A DNA stretch of 64,000 bases from Toxonevra muliebris (Eukaryota > Arthropoda > Insecta > Diptera > Pallopteridae). Shown here piece by piece: positions 23,687 through 58,933 of this stretch (position 1 is its first letter; each line of letters begins with the position of its first letter). Made by a program: the position numbers and the translations under genes. The DNA lies in NCBI GenBank assembly GCA_963691655.1, contig OY829328.1, positions 80,666,400 through 80,730,399 of the forward strand, written 5' to 3'. A model generated the notes under the pieces. That model was not told the origin of the DNA and made no database searches. It was given only the letters and a program-made list of their open reading frames with translations.

Positions 23687-23760
23687 CTAAGACGCAAAAT
23701 ATATAACAAAACTCATTGCTAATCCTTTTCACAACAATTGCCAAAATTTTTGCGTCTTAG
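23687..23760. repeat. Inverted repeat with 13-bp perfect arms
   Basis: CTAAGACGCAAAA (23687-23699) pairs perfectly with TTTTGCGTCTTAG (23748-23760) around a 48-base loop. It could fold as a hairpin or be the remains of a small palindromic element. No gene attached. Confidence 0.7.
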
Positions 23761-23982
23761 AGTCGCACCCAATAATAAAAAGTTGCAACTGATTGTAGTC
23801 GTATGTCGCAAAGAGTGCGTTTTTATTGTGATCTTGATCCTTCACAGAGATGACTTTTTAACTTCTACACATAGAGAGTTTGGCTCAATTGATATTTGCA
23901 TATTTTTTAACATTTTACTTTGGAAATTTTTTTCCATATTTGGCAGTTCATATTTTGGACTAATTGTTGAAATAAATAAGCA

Positions 23983-24054
23983 TATGTGGTGTCACAATAG
24001 ACCGTTCAAGTCTAAGTGTGTCTCTCGACAGACACTCCAACCTAACCTAACCTA
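23983..24054 (-). mobile_element. 5'-truncated copy of the SINE-like repeat
   Basis: ATGTGGTGTCACAATAG through CACTCCAACCTAACCTAACC matches the 3' 70 bp of the repeat at 12599-12904 (minus strand there), but in the opposite orientation on the + text: here the tail reads CTAACC on the + strand. Only the 3' part is present, as expected from truncated retroposition. Strand is given relative to the window for the tail-less reading; the tail lies at the higher coordinate. Confidence 0.45.
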
Positions 24055-24059
24055 ATCTA

Positions 24060-25687
24060 GGTATAGGTTATATAAGCAGATCAGACAATCGTTTCGGAAT
24101 CTTTCACAAAATTGTGTGTGGATTTCTCTTTGGAAGAGTTTGACATCTTCCAATAGAGCATTCGCTTTAAGTTAATGCTTCCATGACTTTTAGCATCCAC
24201 TTTATGTTAAATCTTAGATGCTGATGACGAAGGTACTATGGCCCAAAAGACTGCGGGCTATCTGTGGAATATTAATGGTCTTGCTGTCCATCTGAAAATC
24301 TATCTAGCTGTCGATTTAGGTAACTTGTTTTTTCCCTGCTCTCTCTGGGTAGATTTGAGATTATGGTTGTCGTAAAAACTGCTGCCTGAAAATAACAGTT
24401 AACCTGTAAAGTAAAAATATTGTCATACTATATCAATTGACTTCGGAAAAGTACTCATCCCTACACCGCAAAGCGTGAAATTCTAATTACAAAAATAAAT
24501 TAATACAGACACCACATAAAGTTATAATTAAACATAAAATAATTATTATAATTAAAAGAGTTTGAAAGAAATATTTGTTAATATTTACAAAGCATAAACT
24601 TTTGTCTCAAGTGTAATTTTATTAATGTTATTTAACAACAAAAATACAAACGTAGTAAAACTTTAATTGCTGCAAGAAAAAAAACTTTGCCGCACTTAAA
24701 AAAAAAAAAAATTTGCATGAGTCATAAGTTAAGACATGAATATAGCTGCTACTACTACTTACTACTACTATTACGAAAAGCACAAACAAAATGGCGCTCG
24801 CTTGCTCGCTCGCTCAATATGACGACAGTCATAGTTGTTTTTATTTATGACACTCTCCACGCAAACTTAACTTAAGCATATGTCTGTGTGTGTGTTAGTT
24901 CTAATAAAATTTCTCAAACCTTAAACTTACATCGTATTACTGCCGTCATAAAAGAAGTAAAAACCAGCAGCAGCAGGAGCAGTAGTAGCAGAAGCATTAG
25001 TGGCAGAAGTAGCAGCAAGTAGTAGCAACTTTACAAAGAACATTTTTTACAACAACTTAACTTTTACTTTACTTCGTTGTGAAAGAAAATTTCATTGCAA
25101 CAATTAAGAAACACAAGTTACAAAGAGTAAAAAAATAAAGAAACCGTGTGGGTGTTCGGTTCTGTTATTTAGCTAGCAGTGGTTGGTTAGGGTTTCGACG
25201 TATACACTTTAAGCAGCTAATAAAATTAAGTATCGAATTAAGTTTCATAAACATATGCGACATTTTGTAATTTTTTAATTATGTAGTAAGAGAAGTGGAA
25301 GTATTTGTTTTTTTAATATTAAATAAAGTAGGTGACTAATGCCACCTACATATTAATTTTTATTGCACTTAAATTATTATATTTCTCGAGTCAAATTCAA
25401 TTTTAAATCCTGACATTTGTTATATTTTCTATCAACTTTCTTCTTTAATGGAAGCTACCTCCCTCAATTGCGTCCCCGTTGATAAAATGTACGCCTGCTT
25501 GTTTAAATATTAATTTATGCGAAATGTTATACTATTATAGCAGGTACATTCATAAATTTAAAAACTTTGAGTGAGGTCATAAATTTTAGTACTTGCATAT
25601 AACTTTTGCGCATAGCTTTTTGATAAGTAGGCAAGTTGAATGGCTGTTGCTATTTATACTACGAAAAATCAAATTCTCTCACAAAAC
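24060..25687. other. Intergenic sequence with AGC/AGT-rich patch
   Basis: No gene seen. Around 24962-25025 there is a CAGCAGCAGGAGCAGTAGTAG-like repeat followed by non-repetitive sequence that could belong to an untranslated leader. A CTCGCTTGCTCGCTCGCTC tract lies near 24796-24815. Confidence 0.4.
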
Positions 25688-26030
25688 GAGCTCCTCAGCA
25701 ATTCTCAAATAACCCCCTGGTTATAAATGAGGTAAATTAGCAATCTCGTGATGTTCTGGACATGTCATTTCATTGTAGCCAAGGGTTCCAGCTTTTTAAA
25801 GCGTTGTAAGGAAAACATCAGTCCCACTGATTAATCGTATCTACCAACGAGCGATAAAGCTGCTCCTATCAGCTCCTATCTAAAGACTGTATGAATCGAG
25901 CTCCTCAGCAATTCTCAAATAACCTCCTGGTTATGAATGAGGAAAACATCAGTCCCACTGATTAATCGTATCTACCATCGAGCGATAAAGCTGCTCCTAT
26001 ATTGCTTCCAGGTATAAAGACTCTATGAAT
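25688..26030. repeat. Imperfect tandem duplication, second copy internally deleted
   Basis: Copy 1 (25688-25897) and copy 2 (25898-26030) both begin GAGCTCCTCAGCAATTCTC and share GGAAAACATCAGTCCCACTG, ATTAATCGTATCTACCA and AGCGATAAAGCTGCTCCTAT. Copy 2 lacks about 77 bp between GAATGAG and GAAAACATC. Not coding. Confidence 0.85.
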
Positions 26031-27554
26031 AGATTTTTTTTTAAATTCACCATGAACTCTTTAAAAGGTATGGAAAAGAGAAATTTTTTTAAACATCAGT
26101 TTCGCTTTCCCGATGACTTTTGAAAATGAAAAATGCAATGTTTTGTTAAGTTTTTTTTTTTTTTTGTCGAGCGCTTCGCTTTTTTTACATTCACATTATA
26201 TTTTGCAATGTGAAAACTGCTGACAGTTAAGTCTTTGAAAAAATTGAAAAAAAATTTGCACTCAGCCGGCTTTTTTCTCCTTCGCCATTCCTTATTTTTG
26301 TTTCGTTTTTGCACTAAAATATTTTTACTTCGTATTTGATTTCAGCCTGCCAATATTTAGCCTGCATGGGTTTTCTCTTTACAGATCCACTAAAATCGCC
26401 CTATGAGTTAAACTTATCATTTGTATGCTATTTACTAGCTGATGTTTGGCTGCTTTGAATAGAAAACTACTTTAAAACCATCGGTGTAGACTTTTTTTAC
26501 TCAGCAGAACCTAAAACTATGTAGTTAAATTAACCTCTATCTCCTTTAATTTGCATTGTCTTACAGTAAATTATTTTCCGAATCTTAATCAAAGTAATCA
26601 GGTTGGTGATATGGCTAGATTTTGATATGTTCATAAGTTTAGGTTATTACAAATTCTGTCTTCTTCTCTTTGGTCGCACGAAATGTAGAAATGGCTTTGC
26701 ATTGCAATTCAATGAATACGTTCAAATGATAGATTATACAAAACGAAGGTGTCCAGGAAATTAAGTAATCTGGTGCATGCCATCTGTCTGGTAAGGCGTA
26801 AGAACAAGGTGAAATATTGCTGTGCATATCCAGAACACTACTCTAGATGAAGATTAAGGTTAGGTACTTTGGTTTTTGTTTAAGCTAAATTTCCAGCTCT
26901 TAAGAAATTGCAAAATTTCATACCAAATTTGCTTTTCAGTTTTACTTAATATTGGTGTGTACATAACAAAATTAAATAAGTTGATTTTGAAATTATTAGT
27001 TTTTTAATCAAACAATTACAAATCCTCTCCTAAGTTTGTTCTGCTCCAGCGCCACCAGCTTTGCAATGACCGTTCAATTATGTTCATATTATATTTCTTC
27101 TGGATTGAGTTGAAATATATCAAAATTTTTCATTATTGAATTATCAAAAAAAAAAAAAAAACCTACCGATTACTCGTTGTTTTGAGAGAGTTGTATTAAT
27201 TCACTTCGATTGCTAATTTTCTTTTTTTACAAATAAATATTTGACAGCTTTTTATTCTTTTGTTTTGATTCTTTTTTCAACACATGATGGCTACTGGGCA
27301 GGGTTGTATTTTTTCGTGTTTTTCTTGAGCATTTCCTTAAGAGGTGAAAACTCGCCTTTACATGGCAGTTATAAGAACTAAATGTACCTGAAAACAGGCC
27401 TGACACTATAAACAGCACAATACTCGAATACGTTATAATTTCGATCTAAGTTTTACTGAATTCAAATCATATCAAATATTTATTCTTCTTAACATCTTTC
27501 ATAATTTAATTTGAAACTAACCTACAATTTTTCCTTTATTTCTTTTAATTACAG
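26031..27554. other. Sequence upstream of unc-104, ending in an intron acceptor
   Basis: No coding exon. The last bases TTCTTTTAATTACAG (to 27554) form a good splice acceptor, so at least the 3' part is probably an intron in the 5' UTR of unc-104. T and A homopolymers lie at about 26151-26165 and 27147-27162. Confidence 0.45.
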
Positions 27555-27597
27555 CACATAAATTGTAAATAAGGCCTTTGGGCCTCTCACCGCCAAC
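27555..27597 (+). other. unc-104: 5' UTR part of the first coding exon of unc-104
   Basis: 43 bases between the acceptor at 27554 and the ATG at 27598, including AAGGCCTTTGGGCCTCTC, a short palindrome around the leader, and CCAAC just before the ATG, close to the fly start-site context. Confidence 0.6.
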
Positions 27598-50105
<22,508 letters not shown>

Positions 50106-52086
50106 GATACAATTACGATGGAATCCGTATTAGTGTATTAGAAAAAAATATATGAAGTATAAACAAAAATGTTTCTGAGCAAATTAAAAAGACAGAAGAG
50201 AACAAAATGCACATAGACACACAAACAACACACAAATGAACAATTAAGAAATTCAATATTAGTTAAGTTTAAACAAAAGTGCAATATTATTATTATTATT
50301 TAATAAAAAATTAAAAAACAAAAAAATCAAACACAAATACAAATTTTCAAAACCAAAAAATGAAATATCTTTAAATAAACAAAATGCTAAACAGAAACAT
50401 TTGTTAAAGGATTCCATCTAAAAAATCAAGAAGTAAAAGTAAAAGGAAAAGACGAAAACGAAAACGAATAAGATAAAAGCAAAAAAGAAAGTAACACATT
50501 ACTAAAATTATAAAACTAATTTTTAGTGATGATGTTAAAACAAATAATTTTATTGTTATGTGTTTTTTATTTTATTTTATTTTATTTTTTTTTTTAAGTT
50601 TTCTTCTCATTTCAAATAATATTTATTAAAATATACTTTTACAAAATACATTCTAATTGTATTTATAGATGCGTAAATTCTCAAAAACATAGAAAAGAAA
50701 ACCTAAGTATAAAAAAAAAACAAAAACGCTTAGTTGTTAGTATAGTAGAAAGTACATAAATATGTAGACGAATGAATTAAGCTATTGAGAAAAGAATATT
50801 GAGTGTATTTTTAATCTTATTTTCTATTTTTACTTTATTAAGTACTTTGTTAAAATTTAAGCAACTGAATTTTTGGTAATATTTGTAAATAGTCTCGATT
50901 TGAATTTATTTTTCATTTGTTTTTCAAATACCTATATATATGTAATAGAAATTTTATATATGCATACATATAAAACAATGTATGTATGTAAATATTTATT
51001 TATATATGAATTTTTTAAATGTGCATAATTCTATAAAAAAAAAAAAGAAAAATTAGTTTAATTATTTTTTTTACATACAACTTAAATATTTATATAGATT
51101 TATATATTCATTTGTTAAATGTGATGATTTTGTTGATATAGATTTATGCATATATTTATACTTATAATTTTGAAGAAAAAATGATGCAATTGTAAGCAAG
51201 GAACAAATTCGAAAATTAAAATAAAAAAGAAGGCAACAAGCGAATTCGTTATTTATATACTTATATCTATATATATACATATATAAAAAAAGATACACAC
51301 AAAAAAACGTAAAAGATAAACCAATTAAATTAAATAACAAAAAACCTGCACTAATATGGATTCCGTATGAGCAAAATTTTAATGTTTCTCTCTTTCAAGT
51401 ATTGTAATCAAAACCAAAAAAAAAAAGAACAAAATTTAATGCAATTTATATATGAGTGTAAAAATATAAAACACTGAACAAGTTTTTATTTTTTTGTTTC
51501 AGAGAAATTATATACCAAACAAATATGCAATTCTCAATTATCTATTAAAAATAATATGAAATAAGATAAATAAATAAATAGTATTAATTATTACAGAACA
51601 AAAATAACATATATTAAAATCTCTATATAGTATATACACTATCTATAAATGTATGTATATTCAAAGTAAATATATATAATTAAAAATAATAAAAAAAAAA
51701 AAAATTAAAATGATGAAAACCCGAAAAAGAGCAGCAAGAAAGTAGCATAATTAGTAATAATAATCTAAAAAAATCAAGAAGCGTAAAATGAGAGGTAAAT
51801 GAAGTAAGCGAGAGAAGCTTTAATGAGGTTTGCAAAGAAGTGAAGGATTATTACTTCAGATGCATTAGACCTCTCTTTCCTTCCAAAAAATATTTTCATT
51901 CAGAAGAAATCAGAATACTGGTTGAGATACTTATTAGGAAAGGGAAGGATCTTATCCCTAAAACCATATTTGGATTTGCTTGTAGTTATTTTTTGACAAT
52001 TTGATTTTTCGTATTGATTTTCACACACCATTATCTCACAAAAAAGCTATTTCCTGAAATGCTTTTACTTTTTCAAGAACTTTTCT
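50106..52086 (+). other. 3' UTR and downstream flank of unc-104
   Basis: A-rich, no coding sequence. Polyadenylation signals AATAAA occur at 50302-50307, 50374-50379 and later, so the cleavage site cannot be fixed. Two TGTAAATA words, matching the Pumilio recognition element, lie at 50884-50891 and 50987-50994. Neuronal fly genes often have long 3' UTRs, so the transcript may extend well into this region. Confidence 0.5.
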
Positions 52087-52283
52087 CTACCACTCAATGT
52101 TTAGTGGTAATGGGATTGTAATTCTACTACCACTGAACATTTAGTAGTAGTGTGATATCATTTCTATCACCATGAAGGGTTTAGTGGTAGTGGAATATAA
52201 TGTTCACTACCACTAAACGTTTAGTGGCAGTGGGATTTGACCTCCACTACCAGTAAAGAGTTAGTGCATTCAAAATTTAGTGA
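52087..52283. repeat. 40-bp tandem repeat of palindromic units
   Basis: About four and a half units, each with CTACCACT..AGTGGTAG around AAAC/GTTT, spaced about 40 bp. The best unit contains CCACTAAACGTTTAGTGG, an 18-bp perfect palindrome. The units differ at several positions. Confidence 0.85.
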
Positions 52284-53309
52284 CTAAAAAATCCCCTGCC
52301 TGATATTTTTACAGCAAATTAATAAAAGAAAATATCTAAAAGTATGAGCTTGTGGATGCTATGAATTATTTTATTGTGAGCTTAGGTAGCAAAAACTCGA
52401 TACTTTCGACATCGAATATATTGCTGTCAATACTTTTGGGTACTCGCTACTTTTCACCCGATATTTTATGGTTAACTTTGTACTTTGTGGTATATGAAAT
52501 AATTGTAAACCTTTGCAATTTTATAAATTTTAATATACGAAAAATATCTTTAAAATAATATTTTTAAAATCAAAATTAAAAACTGTAAAGTTTGAACTTG
52601 CGAAATGAGTTGAAGTTGTTTTTGACAATGACTGGTAAAAGAGAGTGTCAAACCGAAAGCTTCTAGTGTCTTTTGAAGTGATATGAGAAGGTAAAAAGCT
52701 CTCTTGTCAAAGGGGTTTGTAACTTCACTATTGCTTCAGGTCAGTTATAAAGATTGTAGTGAGATTTAAGCTTTCAATGCATATGGGACGCTTAAAAGCT
52801 GTTTGCGCGTGCTTATTACAGAGCTTTTCGCTGCTTTTCGTATATTTAATACCTTTTTGATAATTTACAAATTTTAATTTCACTATGAGCTCCCAAAAAT
52901 TAGAAGACAAAAATTTTCTGAAACCACACTCAGGTTTTAGGCTTTTCTAATGCCTTATACATATGTGAGAGGCTCAAAAAGTCAATACTTGAAGTACTTA
53001 CATAAATGTATAAAATAGTTATAAACTTTTATAAACAGTTTTATAAATTTTTTGCAATTTTTTACAGCTTTTTTATCTTAACATACGTAATCATTAGCAA
53101 AACTTTGAATTTCAGCCCAAATTTTTAAGAAAAAAAGATTGTTAAGTAGTAAATTTAAGAAAATATCTTCTACATAGTTCGAAAGCAAGCAATAATCTTG
53201 TATTCAAATCATTTTCTTCAATAAGAAATGAATATCTTAGGCATGACCATAAGCAGGATGAGGGGAAAATGTGAAAAAAGTGATTTATTTTCTAGAACTG
53301 TGAGTTAAC
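52284..53309. other. Intergenic sequence, nothing recognised
   Basis: AT-rich; the open frame at 52352-52558 has no coding features I can support. Confidence 0.5.
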
Positions 53310-53615
53310 TTTTTCACATCGATTACTGCCCGATTCTTCTCACCGATTTAGGCGATGTAGGGGAGATGAAAGTGAACGGCAATACCAACGATTTTGCACC
53401 GATTTTTGACGTTTTCCTTTTGCAAGTTTTGCATCTCTGTTCCACTCATATAAAACGAATAACAAAGAAGCTATAGAAATACAAAATCGGTCGGTCGAAA
53501 TCATTGTGTATAAAAGCTCTCGACGATGGAACAAGATAACAAAAGAGAATGTGTAAAAATCGTTAAGAAAAATCGAACACCAATTGGTGTATGTAAAAGC
53601 AGACTGAGAAACCGT
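53310..53615 (-). repeat. Dispersed repeat, copy B
   Basis: The reverse complement of this segment matches 15540-15722: ATGAGTGGAACAGAGATGCA, AACGTCAAAAATCGGTG, AAATCGTTGGTA and ATCGGGCAG. The far end carries AGTCTGCTTTTACATACACC, resembling the reverse of the GTGTATAAAAGCGGACTTA end of copy A. Possibly a MITE with long degenerate inverted ends. Confidence 0.6.
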
Positions 53616-56600
53616 GGTAGCTAGCAGTCACTCTTATCTGCTCTCCTTTTCGAAAAGCTCTGTCCTTCAATATTAATGAGAGCAGACACATGAAACAAAC
53701 AAATTAAAATGAAAGCTCCGAAAATCACGAGACCCAAAGCAGCTACATATCTTGGCGCTCTCTCCTCTATAAAGCTAAAGCTCTGACCTCTCCCATTTCG
53801 TGCACTTTCTGAAAAGTTTTGAACTTTGCAATTTTAAAAGTCTTTACTAAAATATAATTGCAATTCGGAAGTTCATTATTTTCGAATTTAATTTCATAAA
53901 AAAAAAAAATTCTCAAAAATGAATGCATCTTTTCAAAGGGCAATCAACTTTAAACTGTAAAAGCTTTCCTTATGAAAATTGCAAAAATTTTAATCCCATT
54001 TTTTTGCAACCTCAAGTTTGAAAGACTGTTAAACAACACGATCAGTTAATAAACGAATGGTAGACAGTAGGGAATTAAAATGTAATTGAAAATAAAATAA
54101 TTTTAATAATATTTAGTACCTATAATATCAAAAATATTAATCTCTCACACCAACAAAACAAAAAACAACCAAAGAAAAATCATCAAATATAAAAAAATTT
54201 CAAAAATTGTAAAATTAAATAGGCGTAACAGTTAAAAAGAGAACAATATTGTTTGATTGAAAAAAAAAAAAAATATTCTCTCATCTTCTGGCATATTAGT
54301 CTAAAGAAAAAAACGAAAACGAAGCAGTGATGAAGCAGACACACACAATAAATTTGAAAATAATTATAAAATCATGACAAGAAAAAGTAAATTAAAATAC
54401 ATACATATATTTGATGTACTATACACACACTTCAGTGTTATGTATTTGTCAAGTATAAATAAAATAAGTTTAATTTGTTTTTGTTTGTAATTCGTTCTTG
54501 TGATTATGCTGCACGAGTTTGTACGCTTTATATGTAGACAAAACAAATGCTTTTCAAAAGCGTTTAACTTTTCCTTTCTAATTTATAATAATAAGAAGAT
54601 TAAGCGCTTTTTAATAATCTCTCCATTTTTAAGCAATATAATTTTATATTAAATAACAGTCGTAATTGTAAACAATTTTCTATAAACTTTCCTCTATTTT
54701 TTTTTTAAATATTTCTTACCGTTTTCAACATTTTTAATTATATTTCTTAAAAAAAAAACTAAAGCGACCTCTAGATTTCCCACCCAATCGTTAACAAATG
54801 CGACTGTATTCACATATTTTTTTTTTTTTATTTTTTAATAATATTGAATAATTATACTGGAAAATAAAACACAAAAAAAAAAAAAAAAATGTGTAAAAAT
54901 CCATTTTCAAATGCGCTTTACAATGCAATAAAAACTTTTTGTAGTAATAAAAATAGTTTGCTAATTATTTTCAAAAATTTTTGAAAGCTTTCCGTAGTTC
55001 TTGCCGTATGTGCTGAGCTGAAAGCTTTCCAAACGAACGAGCTTAACTCACAGACACACATTGACAACAATTAGAAAACGGGTGCAAAATAATGAAAGCT
55101 TGCAAAACTTGCAAGCTTCACCAAGGAGAATTCTTTCGTTTGTGAACAAATCAGAGTCACTAGAAACGTTAAGAGTTCTGGTAGCAAAAAAAATATATAA
55201 ATTGTTGCATTGAATCTTTGAAGAAGAAGAAATGCAACAAAATATTAAAAAAGAAGAAAATGAAAATTAAAAGCTTTTTATTTTATGTACAAAAATATAG
55301 TAGTAGATTTCCTCTATTTTTTCAAAATATCGTGTGCAATTTAATTTTGTAAAAAATACATTTTTTATTTAAAGAAAAAAAAAGAGAAGAAAAATATTTT
55401 ATTTTTCAAATTAAAAACAGTTTTATTTTTAACATGTAAAAAAAGAGTATTAATTTTTTTTTTGGTCAAATTTGCATTAAATTTAATTAAAAAAAATTTT
55501 GTTTGTGTATAAACTTTAATATTTAATTTCTCCAATGAAAAATTCTAGTAAGTATTCGCAAATATTATCAGAAAATCTTCAAGAAAACAAAAAAAAAAAA
55601 ATTATAAGAATTCAACAAATATAACGTAATGTATTAAAAAAAATAAATGTCTTAAAAACTAAATTAAAACCCCAAACGTAAAAAATATAAAACTAAAGTA
55701 TTGAAAATAGCTCGAAGAAGAAACAAATGTAAAAGTTAATGCAAATTTTAGGAACCCGAAAGTATATACAAATTGAATTATCAAATAAAATTATTTAAAC
55801 AAATAAAAATGCAACAATAAAAATTGAAGAATAAAACTAAAAACAACATCAAAATAAATTATATAAGACAAAATTTATTCAAGCTAAATGTGTATTATCT
55901 AAAGATATTATACTTGGCGTATCACTATTATTATTATTATTATTACTTATTATTATTATTATTACTATTATTATTATAAATAAAATGCTTTAAATAAAAA
56001 TTGTACTTCGAGCAGTGTTTGTTTTTTCCAACAGTAATGTGGAAAATCTATTACAATTACTTGAGACTTCACCACAATAGCAAAGAATTCATTTGGAGCT
56101 GTTGATGGAGTTCGTTTACAGAACTTTCTAAAATTAACCGAACGTTAGATGAGAAAATATGAGATATCGCGGTTGCGTGCCCTAATATTCTATATCAGTA
56201 AAGTTATCTAAACCATAATTATAGAGATCGTGAAGTTTTCTTTTTGGAAAACCTCACGTGAGGTTTAAAAAAATAAAAGTTAAAGAAATCGTGAATTTAT
56301 CAATCAGAAGCTAAGCAAACTCTAAGATCTTGAAAATTACATACTAAATTATTATTCTAGCTATACATTACATTAAATATGCTGGGCAGCGAAATTTTAG
56401 ATTAAGTCAGACGCAAGAATCCTTAGTAGTCCTTCCTCTGGTATTTTGGGTGCTGAATTCTTATCAGCAGCCAATAAAATTGAAGATATTTTGAGAGTAA
56501 AATTAACAAAAATTTAGCTAATTTTAATATGGCTGATAAAATTGCAAAATGTGAATGTTTTTATTTTTAACTTTTCAGCATTTTCAGAAGTAATGTCTTG

Positions 56601-58010
56601 AACTAAAAGATAAAAAAATGTATAACATATAGTGAAACCAGTTATTTTTATTAGGTCTGCAAATAGTTAAAGTATCAAAAATCAACAGGCTACTAGACTA
56701 TATTGTTATGTTTATATACTAAAAATAATCCGTAATCAATGAAAAACCCATTTTAGTTTTTTTTTCCCAGCTTGTTTGATTTTCGAGTAATTCAATTTTT
56801 CCTATAGGCTCCGCGATCATCCAAAGTAAATCCAAAGTACAAAGTTTCCAATGTTTTAAATATTGAATATCTCGAAAACTATGACATATACGAAAAAATT
56901 ACTTAATAACTTTTTTTTAGGAAATTACTCAAGCTTTGTTTTTGTAGTAAACATCTTTTTGATATCTCCTACGGTTAACCAGTTATTAGTAAAAAACGGT
57001 TTTTTTTCATCAAAAGGGAGGTTTTTTGGGGGGTCTCTCCACAACCCCAGAACTGATTTTTGTGGTTTTCCCATCAGTCATATCCCCACTAACAATTACT
57101 GAAGAAAAATCTCAAATAAGAATTATTATGAACTTATGGTAGTCTTTTTTAATCTACCAACTGCAAAACGGGAAAATTTCCAAGTAAAATTACAAAATTT
57201 CAATTTTATCTCAAAGCTCTGTAGATTTTCTACTTTTACAGAACTCTGGGTAGCGCTCTCATACCTTTCACACGTATACTATTTTTTTTTCTATATATAT
57301 GAACATGTATGTAAAAGTGGTAGTAGTATTCGCGTATACGAATGCACATACAACATATGTGAGAATGTAAGAGTAAGAGTGAAGAGCAGCTAAGAGTTCC
57401 TTCACACATTTACAGAGCTTTCTTAATTTACTATGAACTTACTCTCACATATGCATATACAAATGTCAGAGCTTAAGTTTGAGAGAGTATCTGAACATCT
57501 GAGAGTTCAAATTAATAGTCTACTGTCGCAAATATTGTATTACACATACATACAAATAGTATGAGAGCATATGCCTGTGGTAGTCTATGTGTGAGAGAGG
57601 GAGAGAGCAATTGTTAATTAAAGGAAATTCGCTTGGTGAAAAGAGAATCACAATTTCTTCTTCGAAATAGTTATATTCTAGCCTTTATTAGCATAACAGA
57701 AGATTCTAAGTCTTTATTGGAGTTTCGCATAAAATATCATTGAAATCAGATATTCTTCTATAAACAAAATACAGATAAATTTAAAATACATAAGAAAAAT
57801 ATTCCAAAAACATTGTTTTTCTGATTTATAATATTTTATATACATTTATTATGTTTGGTCGTCTGTTCTTAAAATGGTAAGTATTTACGAGATGTTTAAA
57901 AAAAAGCACAAAAAATTCGGAAAAGGCACTAAAACAGTGGAAAAGGCAAAAAATTTTAAGAATAGCAAAATTAAAAGCAAACAATCAAATAATTAAAATA
58001 TCTACCCAAG
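53616..58010. other. AT-rich intergenic sequence between unc-104 and DCTN2-p50
   Basis: No gene seen. A (TTA)n microsatellite lies at 55923-55978, with long A and T runs near 54820-54830, 54872-54888 and 55377-55388. Around 57310-57600 GAGAG and GTAAGAGTG words are frequent. Several open frames of 60-85 codons have no recognisable content. Confidence 0.5.
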
Positions 58011-58145
58011 CCTAAAAATATACCGTGAGAAATAATTTTTTGTAGTATGAGCAAAAACAAACCTAAAAATATGCCATGAGAAATAATTGTTTTTCTAGTA
58101 TTGAAAAAACGTTGCACACAGTTTCATATGTCAGTACCTTACCTT
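58011..58145. repeat. 51-bp doublet continuing into a dispersed repeat
   Basis: CCTAAAAATATACCGTGAG (58011) and CCTAAAAATATGCCATGAG (58062) start two copies spaced 51 bp apart. The second continues into TATTGAAAAAACGTTGCAC and ATGTCAGTA, matching the segment at about 1990-2095. Confidence 0.6.
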
Positions 58146-58619
58146 TTCTTTCTTATTTTTCGTAAAATTAATTTGCATATTTATTGTATAAAATAACTAA
58201 ATTTATGCCACTTAATTTTTTTTTTTTTTGCGAATAAGTTTTTTTTTGTGAATTATATTTATTTTAAATTTTATGTTTAGTGTTCTTAGGTTAGATTATC
58301 TCGAAATTCTGTTGGTGAACAGTTCTGCGGCTTCAGAATCAAAAATTCCATTGGAAATGACTACTTTGGTTCGAACGCCTGAAAACTGTAGGCCTGTGCT
58401 AATATTGAGTTTTCAGAAAATGAATGTAAATCAGACTTTCCAAAACGACAGGTCAATATGGCATGCTACAGACAATACAAATTTTCAAGAGTTCTTATGA
58501 GTGTTCGAGAAAAAGAATTTGATATTTTGAATATTTAAAGGGATAATCCATTTCACCAAAGGTAAATTTTTGTTAGAAGAATCTCCTATCGAATCTCGTT
58601 ACACTTCCAAATGAATTTT

Positions 58620-58732
58620 CAGCCCTATTCTAAATACTCCCGAAAGAGATCCCCGAAAAAATTGGTTTCCCCCCCCCCTCCCCCCCCATATAGGAATTTT
58701 CATTTCGGGAATATTTAATATAGGGCGGGCTG
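58620..58732. mobile_element. Short Harbinger-type MITE with a poly-C centre
   Basis: Left CAGCCCTATTCTAAATACTC continues into CCGAAA. Right TTTCGGGAATATTTAATATA is followed by GGGC and GGGCTG. The arms mirror each other over about 24 bp and the outer CAGCCC resembles the Harbinger termini at 6378 and 382. Both flanks are TTT, a possible 3-bp duplication. The loop holds a run of ten and then seven C's (about 58669-58687), unusual in this AT-rich DNA. Confidence 0.6.
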
Positions 58733-58933
58733 TTTGTTTTTTGTTTTATAAGCAAATATGTATTTTAACTTTTTTTTAATTGATATACGAATGTAAAGCA
58801 GCTAAATTAAATTAAAATTAAATTCCACAATATATTAGATTAGAATAATTTAAGTGAGAGTTGTGTAACAGCAGCTACTGTCTCTATGCATTTGTGTGAA
58901 TTCTTCATTGCAATGCTACAGAGTAATGCTTTA

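Noticed and set aside
23391..23744. 117-codon minus-strand open frame
   Set aside because: No recognisable domain, no splice or gene context, and it overlaps the inverted repeat at 23687-23760. Length alone is not evidence.
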